Source of the DNA: Funneliformis mosseae
Taxonomy: Eukaryota > Glomeromycota > Glomeromycetes > Glomerales > Glomeraceae
NCBI GenBank assembly: GCA_910592005.1
Contig: CAJVPP010002077.1
Coordinates: 1-16,444, forward strand
Length of the DNA stretch: 16,444 bases
Direction of reading: 5' to 3'
This document shows positions 16,342 to 16,444 of this stretch, one piece after another. A program made the translations under genes and the position numbers. The notes under the pieces are model-generated. The model made no database searches. It was not told where the DNA came from and was given only the letters and a program-made list of their open reading frames with translations. Numbering within the stretch: the first letter of the stretch is position 1; each line of letters begins with the position of its first letter.

Positions 16342-16444
16342 AGAAAAATTATTATTTATTTATTTTTTATTTAGAATTTTTGCTTCTTTTTTAAAAAATA
16401 GAAATCTTTAAAATTATGAGTTTAGGTTTACAATAAGTTTTATA
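16342..16444. other. AT-rich end of the window
   Basis: T-rich sequence with a weak TTTTTGCTTCTTTT echo of the intron pyrimidine tract near 16378. No further exon block is seen. Confidence 0.4.

Noticed and set aside
1..16444. tRNA or rRNA genes
   Set aside because: I found no B-box-like GGTTCRANNCC with a matching A box and cloverleaf, and no rRNA-like segment. This was a reading by eye, so a degenerate tRNA could be missed.

Overview
The window is very AT-rich eukaryotic DNA. It has one spliced gene with short introns (63-80 nt, GT-AG) and is otherwise built from decayed transposable elements and AT-rich spacer. The gene is a TKL-type protein kinase fused to a long Sel1 repeat array. Together with decayed Helitron and Tc1 copies, this strongly resembles an arbuscular mycorrhizal fungus (Glomeromycotina, Rhizophagus-like). 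That assignment is inferred from gene family and composition, not from a marker gene.

Layout. 1-75 is the right end of a Tc1/mariner-type element cut by the window edge. 619-759 is a short foldback element. 1283-1534 is a 252-bp MITE. A 530-bp non-autonomous hAT element (1540-2069) sits 5 bp beyond it, flanked by a perfect 8-bp duplication, CCTATTAT, which overlaps the last 3 bp of the MITE, so the order of insertion can be read. 2866-5792 (minus) is the four-exon kinase-Sel1 gene, with three single-base breaks in its reading frame. 6690-7316 (plus) is a broken Tc1-type transposase lacking its C-terminal half. It abuts the 3' end of a decayed Helitron Rep-helicase (7371 to about 10150, minus) that still shows an HUH-like motif, the Rep tyrosine motif, and Pif1-type helicase motifs with a mutated Walker A. 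11003-12271 is a complete but dead Tc1 element with matching TIRs, TA duplications and a DD34E catalytic triad interrupted by several stop codons. 12274-15050 is AT-rich with only small foldbacks.

The most unusual part is 15221-16341 (plus). It is a tandem array with a base period of about 120 bp. In each unit a branch-point-like TTAAC, a pyrimidine tract and AG precede an exon-like block of about 42 nt, followed in most copies by GTAAGT. In one phase the intact blocks encode a 14-residue repeat, N-A-F-L-D-L-D-F-G-L-G-Y-K/E-G. This looks like tandem amplification of a whole microexon with its intron. Some copies have lost splice sites or frame, and two successive introns share an extra 60-bp intron segment. 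No known family is recognised for the encoded repeat.

The genes do not form an operon-like unit. The kinase-Sel1 gene belongs to a signalling family expanded in these fungi; the rest is a record of transposon insertion, decay and tandem duplication.
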